From Equadaptatus sp045642025 (GTDB lineage: Bacteria > Synergistota > Synergistia > Synergistales > Synergistaceae), in the NCBI GenBank assembly GCA_045642025.1, contig JAZUIB010000064.1, forward strand, positions 1-35,767: 35,767 bases of DNA, in the 5' to 3' direction. The notes beneath the pieces are model-generated. The model had not been told where the DNA came from and searched no databases. It was given only the letters and a program-made list of their open reading frames with translations. Below, piece by piece: positions 23,532 to 31,200 of the stretch; the first letter of the stretch is position 1; every line of letters starts with the position of its first letter. A program made the translations under genes and the position numbers.

Positions 23532-25265
23532 CTAACGGACTTTATAACCGACAAACCAATCCCGTCTGCCTCTAAGTTTTGAGTTGTTGTTAATAAGGTC
23601 TTTAATTGATGTACCGCTTCGAAGCTGTTTGAGCCAGCCTTCGGCTTTTGAATGAAGGACACCTTTGCCTTTGGCGAGGAGATGGCATGCCGGTTCCGGC
23701 CAGAGGTAACCGCCGTTTTCGTTGCGTCCCTGGAGGCAGAAACGTGCATCACCCATTGCTACTGCTTTGGCAAGGTCGATTCCGTTTTCGTTCTGCCAGA
23801 TTGCTGCTGCTGCGAAGAGACCAGCATCATCTTTACGCTGTCTGTTAAGGCAGACTACGACTTTGGTGTCTTTCCATTCTGAACAGAAGTTAAAGTCACC
23901 CTGTGAGTCACAGCAGACAAGGATTGGGCCGTGACCTTTGTATTTCGGGGCAATGATTTTTTCAATTGTGAGGGATTTACCAATTCCCTGTGTCTGGGCG
24001 TGGAAATCGTAGTTATATTTGTGTGTCATAACACCATCTTTATAGATGTTTGTCATTGCGACAACACCAGTTACTGCACCTTTGAGACCGAAGATATCAA
24101 GTGTTGCTGCCGGTAAGATCACATCAATATAAGATGCTGAGTTGATCCAAACATCGAATCCGTTTGCATGGAGGCACTGATAGAGTTCAGCAAGTTCCGG
24201 TGAAACGTTGATGCCCTGGTTAAATTTGATTCCGACCTGTCCGGCTTTTGATTTGTAGCCCTTCGGTGATACCCATACGACTTTTTTCCAGAAACTTGCA
24301 TCTGCGCGTGATTTCTGTGTATAGAATACATGTGATTCTGTCGCAAGTTTCTGAATCTGTGCCGATGTCATGCCTGTGAACCAGTATGTGACCCAAGGAA
24401 ATGAAACTGAAACGTCGAAGTTGTCGCCGATTGCGTCATAGAGGAAACGCATCTTTGTGGCAAATTCTTTCCAGTCTGCTGTTGCCACCCATTCAGCCTG
24501 TTTAGCTTCGTATCTATTATCAGATGCAACATAGCCTTTCATGAAAAGTTTCGTGTAGGCTTTCTGGCAGTCCTGTGCGAGTTTGAGGACTGTGGCGTGG
24601 TTGTAGTCTTCGCCTAGGTCTTTATTGACGTCATGGATACCTTCGCAGAGAACGTCTATAAGTTGATCTGGACCAAAAGCAAAACGAAGTTTTTCGAGCT
24701 GATAGATCATAAGTTGTTCTTGAACGTCGAGGATTGATGTTGAGTTGTCAAAGTCAAATACTGCGTACGGTTTACATGTTGCATCGTAACCTTTGCTGTC
24801 TTTGCCATACATAGCAAACATATCATTGATTACTTTCTTCGTGTTCGGCTCCCAGTTTGGACTTACAAGGTAAACTGTAGCCGAATTACTTGTGACACTA
24901 CTCCCTTTTGCACTCGCAGGAGAAGTTATATTGGCACTCTTATCTAATATTTTTTTAACAACATTTTGTGCAACAACATTTCCTCGTGAGGCTGCAATTT
25001 TAAACCAACGCAAGCCCTCTACCTCATTTTTAGGAATACCCATTCCTTTGTAATACATATCACCAAGATAGACCATAGCATCTGTATCACCGGCTTTGGC
25101 AGCTTTAATAAAGCAGGCAGCAGCTTCTATATATTGTTTATCTTCCAGATATTTTGTTCCTTCGTCAGTTATATTAGAATAGTTAGCATAACACATAGAA
25201 CAAAACAACAATGCCATACATACCGCCAGGAGCATTCTTAACAACATGTACAAACGGTTAAACAT
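23532..25265 (-). CDS. Exported HAD-family phosphatase fused to Sel1-like repeats (paralogue 1)
   Basis: The protein has about 577 residues. A signal peptide (MFNRLYMLLRMLLAVCMALL, cleavage near CYA) is followed by one to two Sel1/TPR-type repeats (KAGDTDAMVYLGDMYYKGMG, EGLRWFKIAASRG) and a Ser/Ala linker. The phosphatase domain then runs to the end. Motif I is AVFDFDNSTSILD (nucleophile and acid aspartates), motif II is probably the serine of WINSAS, motif III the lysine of GKSLTIEKI, and motif IV CDSQGDFNF. FPWVTYWFTGMT and the domain order recall secreted phosphorylcholine/phosphoethanolamine phosphatases of the PchP type. ATG 25265 has GGAG 10 bases upstream; TTG 25286 is an alternative. 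The catalytic part is almost identical to paralogue 2. Confidence 0.82.
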   Translation of the reverse strand: MFNRLYMLLRMLLAVCMALLFCSMCYANYSNITDEGTKYLEDKQYIEAAACFIKAAKAGDTDAMVYLGDMYYKGMGIPKNEVEGLRWFKIAASRGNVVAQNVVKKILDKSANITSPASAKGSSVTSNSATVYLVSPNWEPNTKKVINDMFAMYGKDSKGYDATCKPYAVFDFDNSTSILDVQEQLMIYQLEKLRFAFGPDQLIDVLCEGIHDVNKDLGEDYNHATVLKLAQDCQKAYTKLFMKGYVASDNRYEAKQAEWVATADWKEFATKMRFLYDAIGDNFDVSVSFPWVTYWFTGMTSAQIQKLATESHVFYTQKSRADASFWKKVVWVSPKGYKSKAGQVGIKFNQGINVSPELAELYQCLHANGFDVWINSASYIDVILPAATLDIFGLKGAVTGVVAMTNIYKDGVMTHKYNYDFHAQTQGIGKSLTIEKIIAPKYKGHGPILVCCDSQGDFNFCSEWKDTKVVVCLNRQRKDDAGLFAAAAIWQNENGIDLAKAVAMGDARFCLQGRNENGGYLWPEPACHLLAKGKGVLHSKAEGWLKQLRSGTSIKDLINNNSKLRGRRDWFVGYKVR

Positions 25266-25311
25266 AATCAAACACTCCAAACTCAAGAATACGCTTCATG
25301 TCTCTACTGTA

Positions 25312-25339
25312 ATCATATCACAACTATTCACTCTGTGAA
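25312..25339 (-). promoter_or_regulatory. Possible promoter of phosphatase paralogue 1
   Basis: On the minus strand TTCACA (25339-25334) and TATGAT (25317-25312) are separated by 16 bases, about 47 bases upstream of ATG 25265. Confidence 0.4.
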
Positions 25340-25394
25340 CAATGTATCATATCAATTCTTAATTATCTACATGATTGATTGGCTACAATAAATT

Positions 25395-25585
25395 GGCTTT
25401 TCACATTTTGACGTGGGATGTTTTTTCAGGACAGAATTGATGTCAAGTGTCTACGCAGTATTTAGCATCTCACGATTTATTGTGCAGTATAGCAAAAATC
25501 GTACAAGGCGCTTTTACCTTTAAACACGGTTTTCAATGTTTTTACTTTACTCAATTCAAAATCCCACGACAAAACGTGAATAACC
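25395..25585. repeat. Imperfect 25-bp inverted repeats enclosing 141 bp; possible MITE or IS remnant
   Basis: The stretch 25266-25670 contains no gene. Within it, 25395-25419 and the reverse complement of 25561-25585 match at 21 of 25 positions and share the inner half GTGGGAT. Weaker AT-rich pairing extends about seven bases outward on each side. The enclosed sequence has no open frame of note. The arrangement is that of a small terminal-inverted-repeat element between two duplicated genes. No target-site duplication was evident. Confidence 0.4.
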
Positions 25586-25619
25586 AATAAATTTATTTAA
25601 ATTTTATATTGATTCAGAT

Positions 25620-25648
25620 AAAAAGAGGAACCCATTCGGGCTCCTCTT
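25620..25648 (-). terminator. Intrinsic terminator of phosphatase paralogue 2
   Basis: Arms 25623-25633 and 25638-25648 pair with one A/C mismatch around ATTC, with T residues following on the minus strand. It is a diverged copy of the terminator at 23480-23509. Confidence 0.8.
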
Positions 25649-25670
25649 AACTCATCATTTTAACTTAAAA

Positions 25671-27092
25671 CTAACGGACTTTATAACCGACAAACTCATC
25701 CGGGTTGCCTTTGAGTTTTGAGTTGTTATTGATAAGGTCTTTAATTGATGTGCCGCTCTGGAGCTGTTTGAGCCAGCCTTCGGCTTTTGAATGGAGAACG
25801 CCTTTGCCTTTTGCGAGGAGATGGCATGCCGGTTCCGGCCAGAGGTAACCGCCATTTTCGTTCCGGCCCTGGAGGCAGAAACGCGCATCACCCATTGCTA
25901 CAGCTTTAGCAAGGTCTATTCCGTTTTCGTTCTGCCAAATTGCTGCTGCCGCGAAGAGACCAGCATCATCTTTACGCTGTCTGTTAAGGCAGACTACGAC
26001 TTTGGTGTCTTTCCATTCTGAACAGAAGTTAAAGTCACCCTGTGAGTCACAGCAGACAAGGATCGGACCATGACCCTTATATTTCGGGGCAATGATTTTT
26101 TCAATTGTGAGGGATTTACCAATTCCCTGTGTCTGGGCGTGGAAATCATAGTCATATTTGTGTGTCATAACACCATCTTTGTAGATGTTTGTCATGGCAA
26201 CGACACCTGTTACCGCACCTTTAAGACCGAAGATATCGAGTTCTGCGGCCGGTTCGATAACATCGATATATGATGCTGAGTTGATCCAAACATCGAATCC
26301 GTTTGCATGGAGAGACTGATAGAGTTCAGCAAGTTCCGGTGAAACGTTAATACCCTGGTTGAATTTGATTTTAACCTGACCGGCTTTTGATTTGTAACCT
26401 TTCGGTGATTCCCACGTAACTTTTTTCCAGAAACTTGCATCTGCGCGTGATTTCTGTGTGTAGAATGTGTGTGATTCTTTTGCAAGTTGCTGAATCTGTG
26501 CTGATGTCATGCCTGTGAACCAGTAGGTAATCCAAGGATATGAAACTGAAACATTGAAATTTTCGCCTATTGCGTCGTAGAGGAAACGCATCTTTGTGGC
26601 AAATTCTTTCCAGTCTGCTGTTGCCATCCATTCAGCCTGTTTGGCTTCGAGGCTGTTGTCAGCTGCGACATAGCCTTTCATGAAAAGCTTCGTGTAGGCT
26701 TTCTGACAGTCCTGCGCAAGTTTGAGGACTGTGGTGTGGTTGAAGTCTTCGCCGAGGTCTTTGTTGACATCAGGAATACCTTCACAGATAACGTCTACAA
26801 CCTGATCTGGACGCATTGCAAAACGAAGTTTTTCGAGCTGATAGATTGCAAGCTGCTCTTCAACGTCAAGAATTGATGTTGAGTTGTCAAAGTCAAATAC
26901 TGCGTACGGTTTGCATGTTGCATCGTAGCCTTTGCTGTCTTTGCCGTACATAGCAAACATATCATTGATTGCTTTCTTCGTGTTCGGCTCCCAGTTCGGG
27001 CTCTTGACGGGTACTACTGCTGCCTGAGCGATCGCGGCAAATGCAAATGCAAATACCATTGCGAGCACTACTGCTTTAAGTGTTTTCTTCAA
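25671..27092 (-). CDS. Exported HAD-family phosphatase (paralogue 2)
   Basis: The protein has 473 residues. A clear signal peptide (MKKTLKAVVLAMVFAFAFAA, ending AQAA) leads straight into the phosphatase domain, without the Sel1 repeats of paralogue 1. Motif I is VFDFDNSTS (D67 and D69), motif II WINSAS, motif III lysine in GKSLTIEKI, motif IV CDSQGDFNF. A long stretch before the C-terminus (AKAVAMGDARFCLQGRNENG) is conserved in all three paralogues and may be family-specific. The start is TTG 27092, preceded by AGGGGAG at seven to eight bases. Substrate by resemblance: phosphorylcholine or phosphoethanolamine in the periplasm. General HAD phosphatase assignment is firm, substrate is not. Confidence 0.83.
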   Translation of the reverse strand: MKKTLKAVVLAMVFAFAFAAIAQAAVVPVKSPNWEPNTKKAINDMFAMYGKDSKGYDATCKPYAVFDFDNSTSILDVEEQLAIYQLEKLRFAMRPDQVVDVICEGIPDVNKDLGEDFNHTTVLKLAQDCQKAYTKLFMKGYVAADNSLEAKQAEWMATADWKEFATKMRFLYDAIGENFNVSVSYPWITYWFTGMTSAQIQQLAKESHTFYTQKSRADASFWKKVTWESPKGYKSKAGQVKIKFNQGINVSPELAELYQSLHANGFDVWINSASYIDVIEPAAELDIFGLKGAVTGVVAMTNIYKDGVMTHKYDYDFHAQTQGIGKSLTIEKIIAPKYKGHGPILVCCDSQGDFNFCSEWKDTKVVVCLNRQRKDDAGLFAAAAIWQNENGIDLAKAVAMGDARFCLQGRNENGGYLWPEPACHLLAKGKGVLHSKAEGWLKQLQSGTSIKDLINNNSKLKGNPDEFVGYKVR

Positions 27093-27116
27093 GGAACTCT
27101 CCCCTTTCGATATTTT

Positions 27117-27145
27117 ACAGTAAAATACTGTATGTATATATTATA
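27117..27145 (-). promoter_or_regulatory. -10 box and downstream palindrome of phosphatase paralogue 2
   Basis: On the minus strand a consensus TATAAT (27145-27140) is followed by the palindrome ACAGTATTTTACTGT (27131-27117), which would begin just after the predicted transcription start. This placement suits an operator or a leader hairpin. No strong -35 was seen. Confidence 0.45.
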
Positions 27146-27221
27146 CATCATTTTATAAAAAATTAAATAGCCAACTTACAAATTCAGACCTTCTGTTATT
27201 TTCTCTCATTATATTACAAAT

Positions 27222-27249
27222 ACAGCAGGCTCCTAACGGAGCCTGCTGT
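27222..27249 (-). terminator. Hairpin after phosphatase paralogue 3
   Basis: A perfect 12-bp GC-rich stem (27222-27233 with 27238-27249) and TAAC loop lies 24 bases past the stop of the 27274-28731 gene. The T-tract on the minus strand is poor (ATTTGTAAT), so termination may be partial. Confidence 0.65.
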
Positions 27250-27273
27250 AAGGACTGATTACTATTTATAGAC

Positions 27274-28731
27274 TTATCGTGTTTTGTAACCGGCAAATGC
27301 AGGTTTATCACCTACGCCGTCACCATTGAAGTTCTTACCTTTAAGTTTTGTGTTGTTATTAATGAGGTCTTTAATTGACATACCTCCTTCAAGCATTTCA
27401 AGCCATTTATTGCCTTTGTCGCTGAGAAGAGTTTCTTTGTCCTTGCCAAGACGCTGAACTTCAGGTTTTGCCCAAAGGTATCCGCCGTTTTCGTTGCGTC
27501 CCTGAAGGCAGTAACGTGTGTCGCCCATTGCAACTGCTTTAGCAAGGTTTATGCGATGTTTATTCTGCCAAAGTGCTGCTGCCGCGACAAGAGCTGCGTC
27601 ATCGCTGCGTGTTCTGTTGAGAATTAGAACAACTTTGGTGTCTTTGAATTCTGTGCAGAAGTTAAAGTCGCCCTGTGAGTCCATACCGCAAAGAATCGGT
27701 CCTTGTCCGTTGTATTTCGGCGCAATCCGTTTGAGGATTGTCAGTGATTTACCAAGTCCCTCTGTCTGCGGGTTTTTGTCATAGTCATAAACATTAGTAT
27801 ATTTACCGTCTACAATTTTATTGTTCATACCAACAACGCCGGTACAGTAGATTCCGAAGATACCATTGTTGGCAGCGGCTTTGATAATCTGCTCTGTTGA
27901 TGCTGTGTCAACCCATACATCGATACCGTTTGCGAGGAGACACAGATAAAGTTCCTGCAGTTCCGGTGAGACTGTAATACCCTGGTTATATCCAATTGTA
28001 AGCTGTCCGGCTGTACTTCCTGGATAGTTTGCAGGACTTGTCCATTTGCATTTCTTCCAGAATGATTTGTCTGCAATGCTCTTTGCATTATGATAACGGT
28101 ATGATTCTTCAGAAAGTGCCGTTACTTCGTCAGGTGTCATTCCTGTGAAGAGGTATGTAACCCACGGATATGAGATTGACGTACTGGTCATTTCGCCGAT
28201 TGCATCATAAAGCCAGCGCGTCTTTGTCGCAAATTCTTTCCAATCATCTGTTGCCTGCCATTCGGCCATCTTCGCAACTTTTGCAGGTGTCGGGCAGACG
28301 TAGCCTTTTGCATAAAGTTTTGCGTATGCTTTTGCTGCATCTGTTGCAGCCTGCCTGATTGTCGCATTGCCGAGATCGCCGCCTACAGGTTTGTCGAGAA
28401 CTTCTGTCGGAATTCCTGTAAGTAGAACTTCAAGCATCTGTTCCGGTTTTGCACCAAGGCGAAGTCTTTCGAGCTGGTAAATCGTTGTCTGCTCGAAGAC
28501 ATCGAGGATTGCTGTTGTGTTGTCCCAGTCAAAGGCTGCATATGGTTTGTGGTCTGCTTTGTAGTTCGGGCTGGCTTTGCCGTATGTTACGAGCATCTCA
28601 TTGATAACTGCTTTTGTGTTCGGTTCCCACGCTTTGCTCTGTAGAAGGACAGGTTTGAACGCAAATGCCGATGATGCGAAGATTGTTGCGATTACTACTG
28701 CAAGTAGTGTGATTTTGGTAATTCTCTTCAA
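27274..28731 (-). CDS. Exported HAD-family phosphatase (paralogue 3)
   Basis: The protein has 485 residues. A signal peptide (MKRITKITLLAVVIATIFAS, ending SAFA) is followed by the same domain as paralogues 1 and 2, but clearly diverged. Motif I is AFDWDNTTAILD (D68 and D70), closer to the DxDNTT form of PchP enzymes. Motif II is WVDTAS, motif III the lysine of GKSLTILKR, motif IV GMDSQGDFNF. The conserved AVAMGDTRYCLQGRNENG segment is retained. The start is TTG 28731, with GGAGG nine bases upstream. It lies directly downstream of the eut operon's terminator on the same strand. It is probably the older copy, with paralogues 1 and 2 arising from a later duplication. Confidence 0.83.
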   Translation of the reverse strand: MKRITKITLLAVVIATIFASSAFAFKPVLLQSKAWEPNTKAVINEMLVTYGKASPNYKADHKPYAAFDWDNTTAILDVFEQTTIYQLERLRLGAKPEQMLEVLLTGIPTEVLDKPVGGDLGNATIRQAATDAAKAYAKLYAKGYVCPTPAKVAKMAEWQATDDWKEFATKTRWLYDAIGEMTSTSISYPWVTYLFTGMTPDEVTALSEESYRYHNAKSIADKSFWKKCKWTSPANYPGSTAGQLTIGYNQGITVSPELQELYLCLLANGIDVWVDTASTEQIIKAAANNGIFGIYCTGVVGMNNKIVDGKYTNVYDYDKNPQTEGLGKSLTILKRIAPKYNGQGPILCGMDSQGDFNFCTEFKDTKVVLILNRTRSDDAALVAAAALWQNKHRINLAKAVAMGDTRYCLQGRNENGGYLWAKPEVQRLGKDKETLLSDKGNKWLEMLEGGMSIKDLINNNTKLKGKNFNGDGVGDKPAFAGYKTR

Positions 28732-28818
28732 TTCTTTCGCCTCCGTTAATAATATAAAGTTTTAGTCTAGATATTTTATCACTACTATATGTGTAATGTC
28801 TATATTAAAATAAAAATG

Positions 28819-28862
28819 CAGCACGAAAAAATGCGGCGTTTGCGCCGCATTTTTTCGTGCTG
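28819..28862 (-). terminator. Long-stem terminator at the end of the eut operon
   Basis: A perfect 20-bp inverted repeat (28819-28838 with 28843-28862, core ATGCGGCG/CGCCGCAT) with loop TTTG lies 10 bases beyond the eutQ stop. A/T runs inside the stem would give U residues after the GC core in both directions. Confidence 0.85.
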
Positions 28863-28871
28863 ATATTCAAC

Positions 28872-29339
28872 TTAAAGTAAATCTGCCCAATTTGCCGGAT
28901 ATGTTACATAAGCATACCGTACTTTATCCGGTGTCTGGAAATGAATGTGCGTGTTCTTCGGTATAAAAATCATGTCTCCGGGGTGTCCTGTGACTATGTG
29001 ACCATCTGTTTCTATCTGAAGTGTTCCTTCAAGTACGATGTCATACTCGTCATAAGTCAGAGTCCATTCAAGAGCAGCATGATCAAGTTCCATGTAACCC
29101 GGTCCCATGTTAGGCGATTCGTCAAGTGTGGTAACGTCTTTTAGAGATACCCCGTCTACTTCAAAGCGTTCTGTTCTGACGGTGTCTCCTTTGACTACCA
29201 AAACACCGCTGGGCGCCTTTTTCTTAACAAAATCACCCGGAATAGTTTGTAACGTCGCATTTTCTCCCGCTGCTGCACCAAGCTTTTCTATAAGCGCCTG
29301 TTTAATTATCTCGCGGATTACCTGTTCGCTAACGTTCAT
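28872..29339 (-). CDS. eutQ: EutQ-type cupin protein of the ethanolamine microcompartment
   Basis: The protein has 155 residues. An N-terminal helix (SEQVIREIIKQALIEKL), which may serve as an encapsulation peptide, is followed by a cupin barrel with ELDHAALEWTLTYDEYDIVLEG and PGDMIFIPKNTHIHF. EutQ has been reported to have acetate-kinase activity, making ATP from acetyl phosphate, and to be needed for microcompartment assembly in Salmonella. Usual EutQ is longer (about 230 residues); this is the shorter form. It is the last gene of the operon, 26 bases after eutH, with GGGG before ATG 29339. Confidence 0.88.
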   Translation of the reverse strand: MNVSEQVIREIIKQALIEKLGAAAGENATLQTIPGDFVKKKAPSGVLVVKGDTVRTERFEVDGVSLKDVTTLDESPNMGPGYMELDHAALEWTLTYDEYDIVLEGTLQIETDGHIVTGHPGDMIFIPKNTHIHFQTPDKVRYAYVTYPANWADLL

Positions 29340-29365
29340 CTTGTTTTCCCCTGCTTTCCTATATA

Positions 29366-30628
29366 CTACTTACCTGTAACTTTACTGATAAGTTTTTCAG
29401 AAAGCATCCAAGCAAGAACAAGTGCTGTGATACCTGCAACAAGTTTACCGACAACCATCGGGAAAATCATTTCAGGGCAGACACCGCCTGCAAAACCAAG
29501 ATGATCGCCGAAAACAAATGCTGCTGAGACAAAGAACGCAATGTTGAGAAGTTTGCCTTGCGGGTTCATATCACCAAGCATGTTGATTGTGGCAACGTTG
29601 TTGGCAAGTGTTGCAACAAGTCCTGCTGATCCGGTTTCATCCATTCCAAGAGCATTTCCTACCTTGTTAAGTGCCTTACCAAATGTCTTTTTGATCCATG
29701 CAACCATCGGGAATGCACCGATAAGAACGATTGCTATCTGTCCGCAGACAAGAAGTCCGCTTTCAAGCGGGCAAAGTGCTTCTCCTTCGGGTGCTTCAAC
29801 CATGAGATTAAAAAGCGGGAATTTAATTCCGGTAATATACTCAAAAACTGCGATAGCACTTACTATAGTAATAAGTACCATAATGGCATTACCGAATTTA
29901 TTAAATCCGCTGATCATCTTGTCCGTTGCAAACCAAAGTCCGACGCAGACTGCTGCTGCAACAATGATAACCGGAATAAGGTTAACAAGTATTGTTCCGA
30001 GCGGCATTTTGTACTGTGTCATATTCATGCAAAGACCACCGGCAATGCAGCCAAGAGGTATCGTGATAAGTCCGCAAAGCACACCGGCACCAAGGAATCC
30101 TTTGTCTTCAGCTTTAATAACTGAAAGAGCAATTGGAATAGTGAAAACGATTGTCGGTCCCATCATACCGCCAAGGATAAGTCCGGCAAAGTTACCAACG
30201 GCTTCGTTACCTGCGCCTGCAAGCTGCATCGCCATCGGATAGCCGCCCATATCGCATGCCAGAAGTGTAGTGGCAAACATAGCAGGGCTTGCACCAACCA
30301 TTTTATAAATAGGAGCAATGATAGGTTCAAGGAGAATTTTGAGAACAGGTGCAGCTGCAACAACACCTGCCATTGCAACTGCCAATGCTCCCATAGCCAT
30401 GAATCCTTCATCAAACTGTTTGGCATAGATAAAATTGTTCTCGTCATCTTTGACTTCTGCCGGTGCAGAACTGAGCGTGAGACGGATTTTATCTACGGCG
30501 CCTACAAGCATGAATATCATCATAATAAACATGATAATTCCATTAATTGAGAGCCCCGAGCACCATGCATGGAAAGATTCCGTGAATACGGCTGTGTTTG
30601 AAAGGTGATTCATAAGTTCGTCAAACAT
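29366..30628 (-). CDS. eutH: Ethanolamine transporter EutH
   Basis: This polytopic inner-membrane protein of 420 residues has about ten to eleven hydrophobic segments, beginning with GIIMFIMMIFMLVGAVDKI. Recognisable EutH segments are ACDMGGYPMAMQLA, ILGGMMGPTIVFTIPIAL, GLVATLANNVATINMLGDM and FGDHLGFAGG. EutH aids ethanolamine uptake when the external concentration is low or the pH acidic. It lies between the BMC-T gene (26 bases upstream) and eutQ, and provides the direct link between imported ethanolamine and the encoded compartment. Confidence 0.93.
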   Translation of the reverse strand: MFDELMNHLSNTAVFTESFHAWCSGLSINGIIMFIMMIFMLVGAVDKIRLTLSSAPAEVKDDENNFIYAKQFDEGFMAMGALAVAMAGVVAAAPVLKILLEPIIAPIYKMVGASPAMFATTLLACDMGGYPMAMQLAGAGNEAVGNFAGLILGGMMGPTIVFTIPIALSVIKAEDKGFLGAGVLCGLITIPLGCIAGGLCMNMTQYKMPLGTILVNLIPVIIVAAAVCVGLWFATDKMISGFNKFGNAIMVLITIVSAIAVFEYITGIKFPLFNLMVEAPEGEALCPLESGLLVCGQIAIVLIGAFPMVAWIKKTFGKALNKVGNALGMDETGSAGLVATLANNVATINMLGDMNPQGKLLNIAFFVSAAFVFGDHLGFAGGVCPEMIFPMVVGKLVAGITALVLAWMLSEKLISKVTGK

Positions 30629-30654
30629 GTTATATACCTTCCTTTATGTGTGTT

Positions 30655-31194
30655 TTAGAGCAGTGTTTCGAAGAGACGTTTGTCCGGACGCGGAATGACA
30701 ACAGAATGTACAAAGAGGTCCGAACTGTTGCTTGCGGCTTCGATTGATGCTCTGACTGCTCCGACATCGCCCGTGAGCGTGACGAAACCCTTGCCGCCGA
30801 TTGCAAAACCGGTACGAATTTCAATCAGTTTGACCCGCGCGGCTTTGGCTGCAATATCGCCTCCGTTGATTGCCGACGCAACCGAATAATATTCAAGTAC
30901 GCCGACTGCCTGAAGCTCTGTAACCTGTGTGGTCATTGAGATTGCAGGGATAAGGTCCTGGTGAACCTGCGGAATAAGAAGTGTATCAACGAGTGTTTCT
31001 CCGGCTCTTGAGATGCCTTCTCTCATTGAAGCTCTTACGTCGCCAACGTCACCGCCGACCAGAACGATATATTTGCCTGGGCAGATTGTGCATGCGCGAA
31101 GCAACTGAACCTTTGACGCTTTAATCATAAAATCGCAGGTCTCGATGCCCCTTGCAATGCTGTTAAGTTCTACCAGTCCTATAGCATTGTTCAT
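30655..31194 (-). CDS. pduT: Tandem-BMC shell protein (BMC-T), PduT-like, with pore cysteine
   Basis: The protein has 179 residues with two BMC domains: NAIGLVELNSIARGIETCD... and AVGVLEYYSVASAINGGD.... A trimer mimics a hexagonal shell tile. The first domain has RACTICPGKYIVLVGGDVG, which places a cysteine exactly at residue 38. In PduT of the propanediol compartment the corresponding Cys38 residues of the three subunits hold a [4Fe-4S] cluster in the central pore. The protein therefore probably lets electrons cross the shell. Its gene is adjacent to pduS, its presumed redox partner. GGAGG at the end of pduS is about 13 bases before the ATG, a loose fit. Confidence 0.9.
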   Translation of the reverse strand: MNNAIGLVELNSIARGIETCDFMIKASKVQLLRACTICPGKYIVLVGGDVGDVRASMREGISRAGETLVDTLLIPQVHQDLIPAISMTTQVTELQAVGVLEYYSVASAINGGDIAAKAARVKLIEIRTGFAIGGKGFVTLTGDVGAVRASIEAASNSSDLFVHSVVIPRPDKRLFETLL

Positions 31195-31200
31195 CTGGTT

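Noticed and set aside
28732..28871. Possible cobalamin riboswitch or EutV-type antitermination leader near eut genes
   Set aside because: The only structure is a 20-bp terminator hairpin at the operon's 3' end. The operon's 5' leader is outside the window.
29541..30242. Long plus-strand open frame (233 codons) opposite eutH
   Set aside because: Antisense to an unmistakable membrane transporter. The protein is compositionally odd (Ser/Pro/Thr/Ile-rich), with no ribosome site or recognisable domain.
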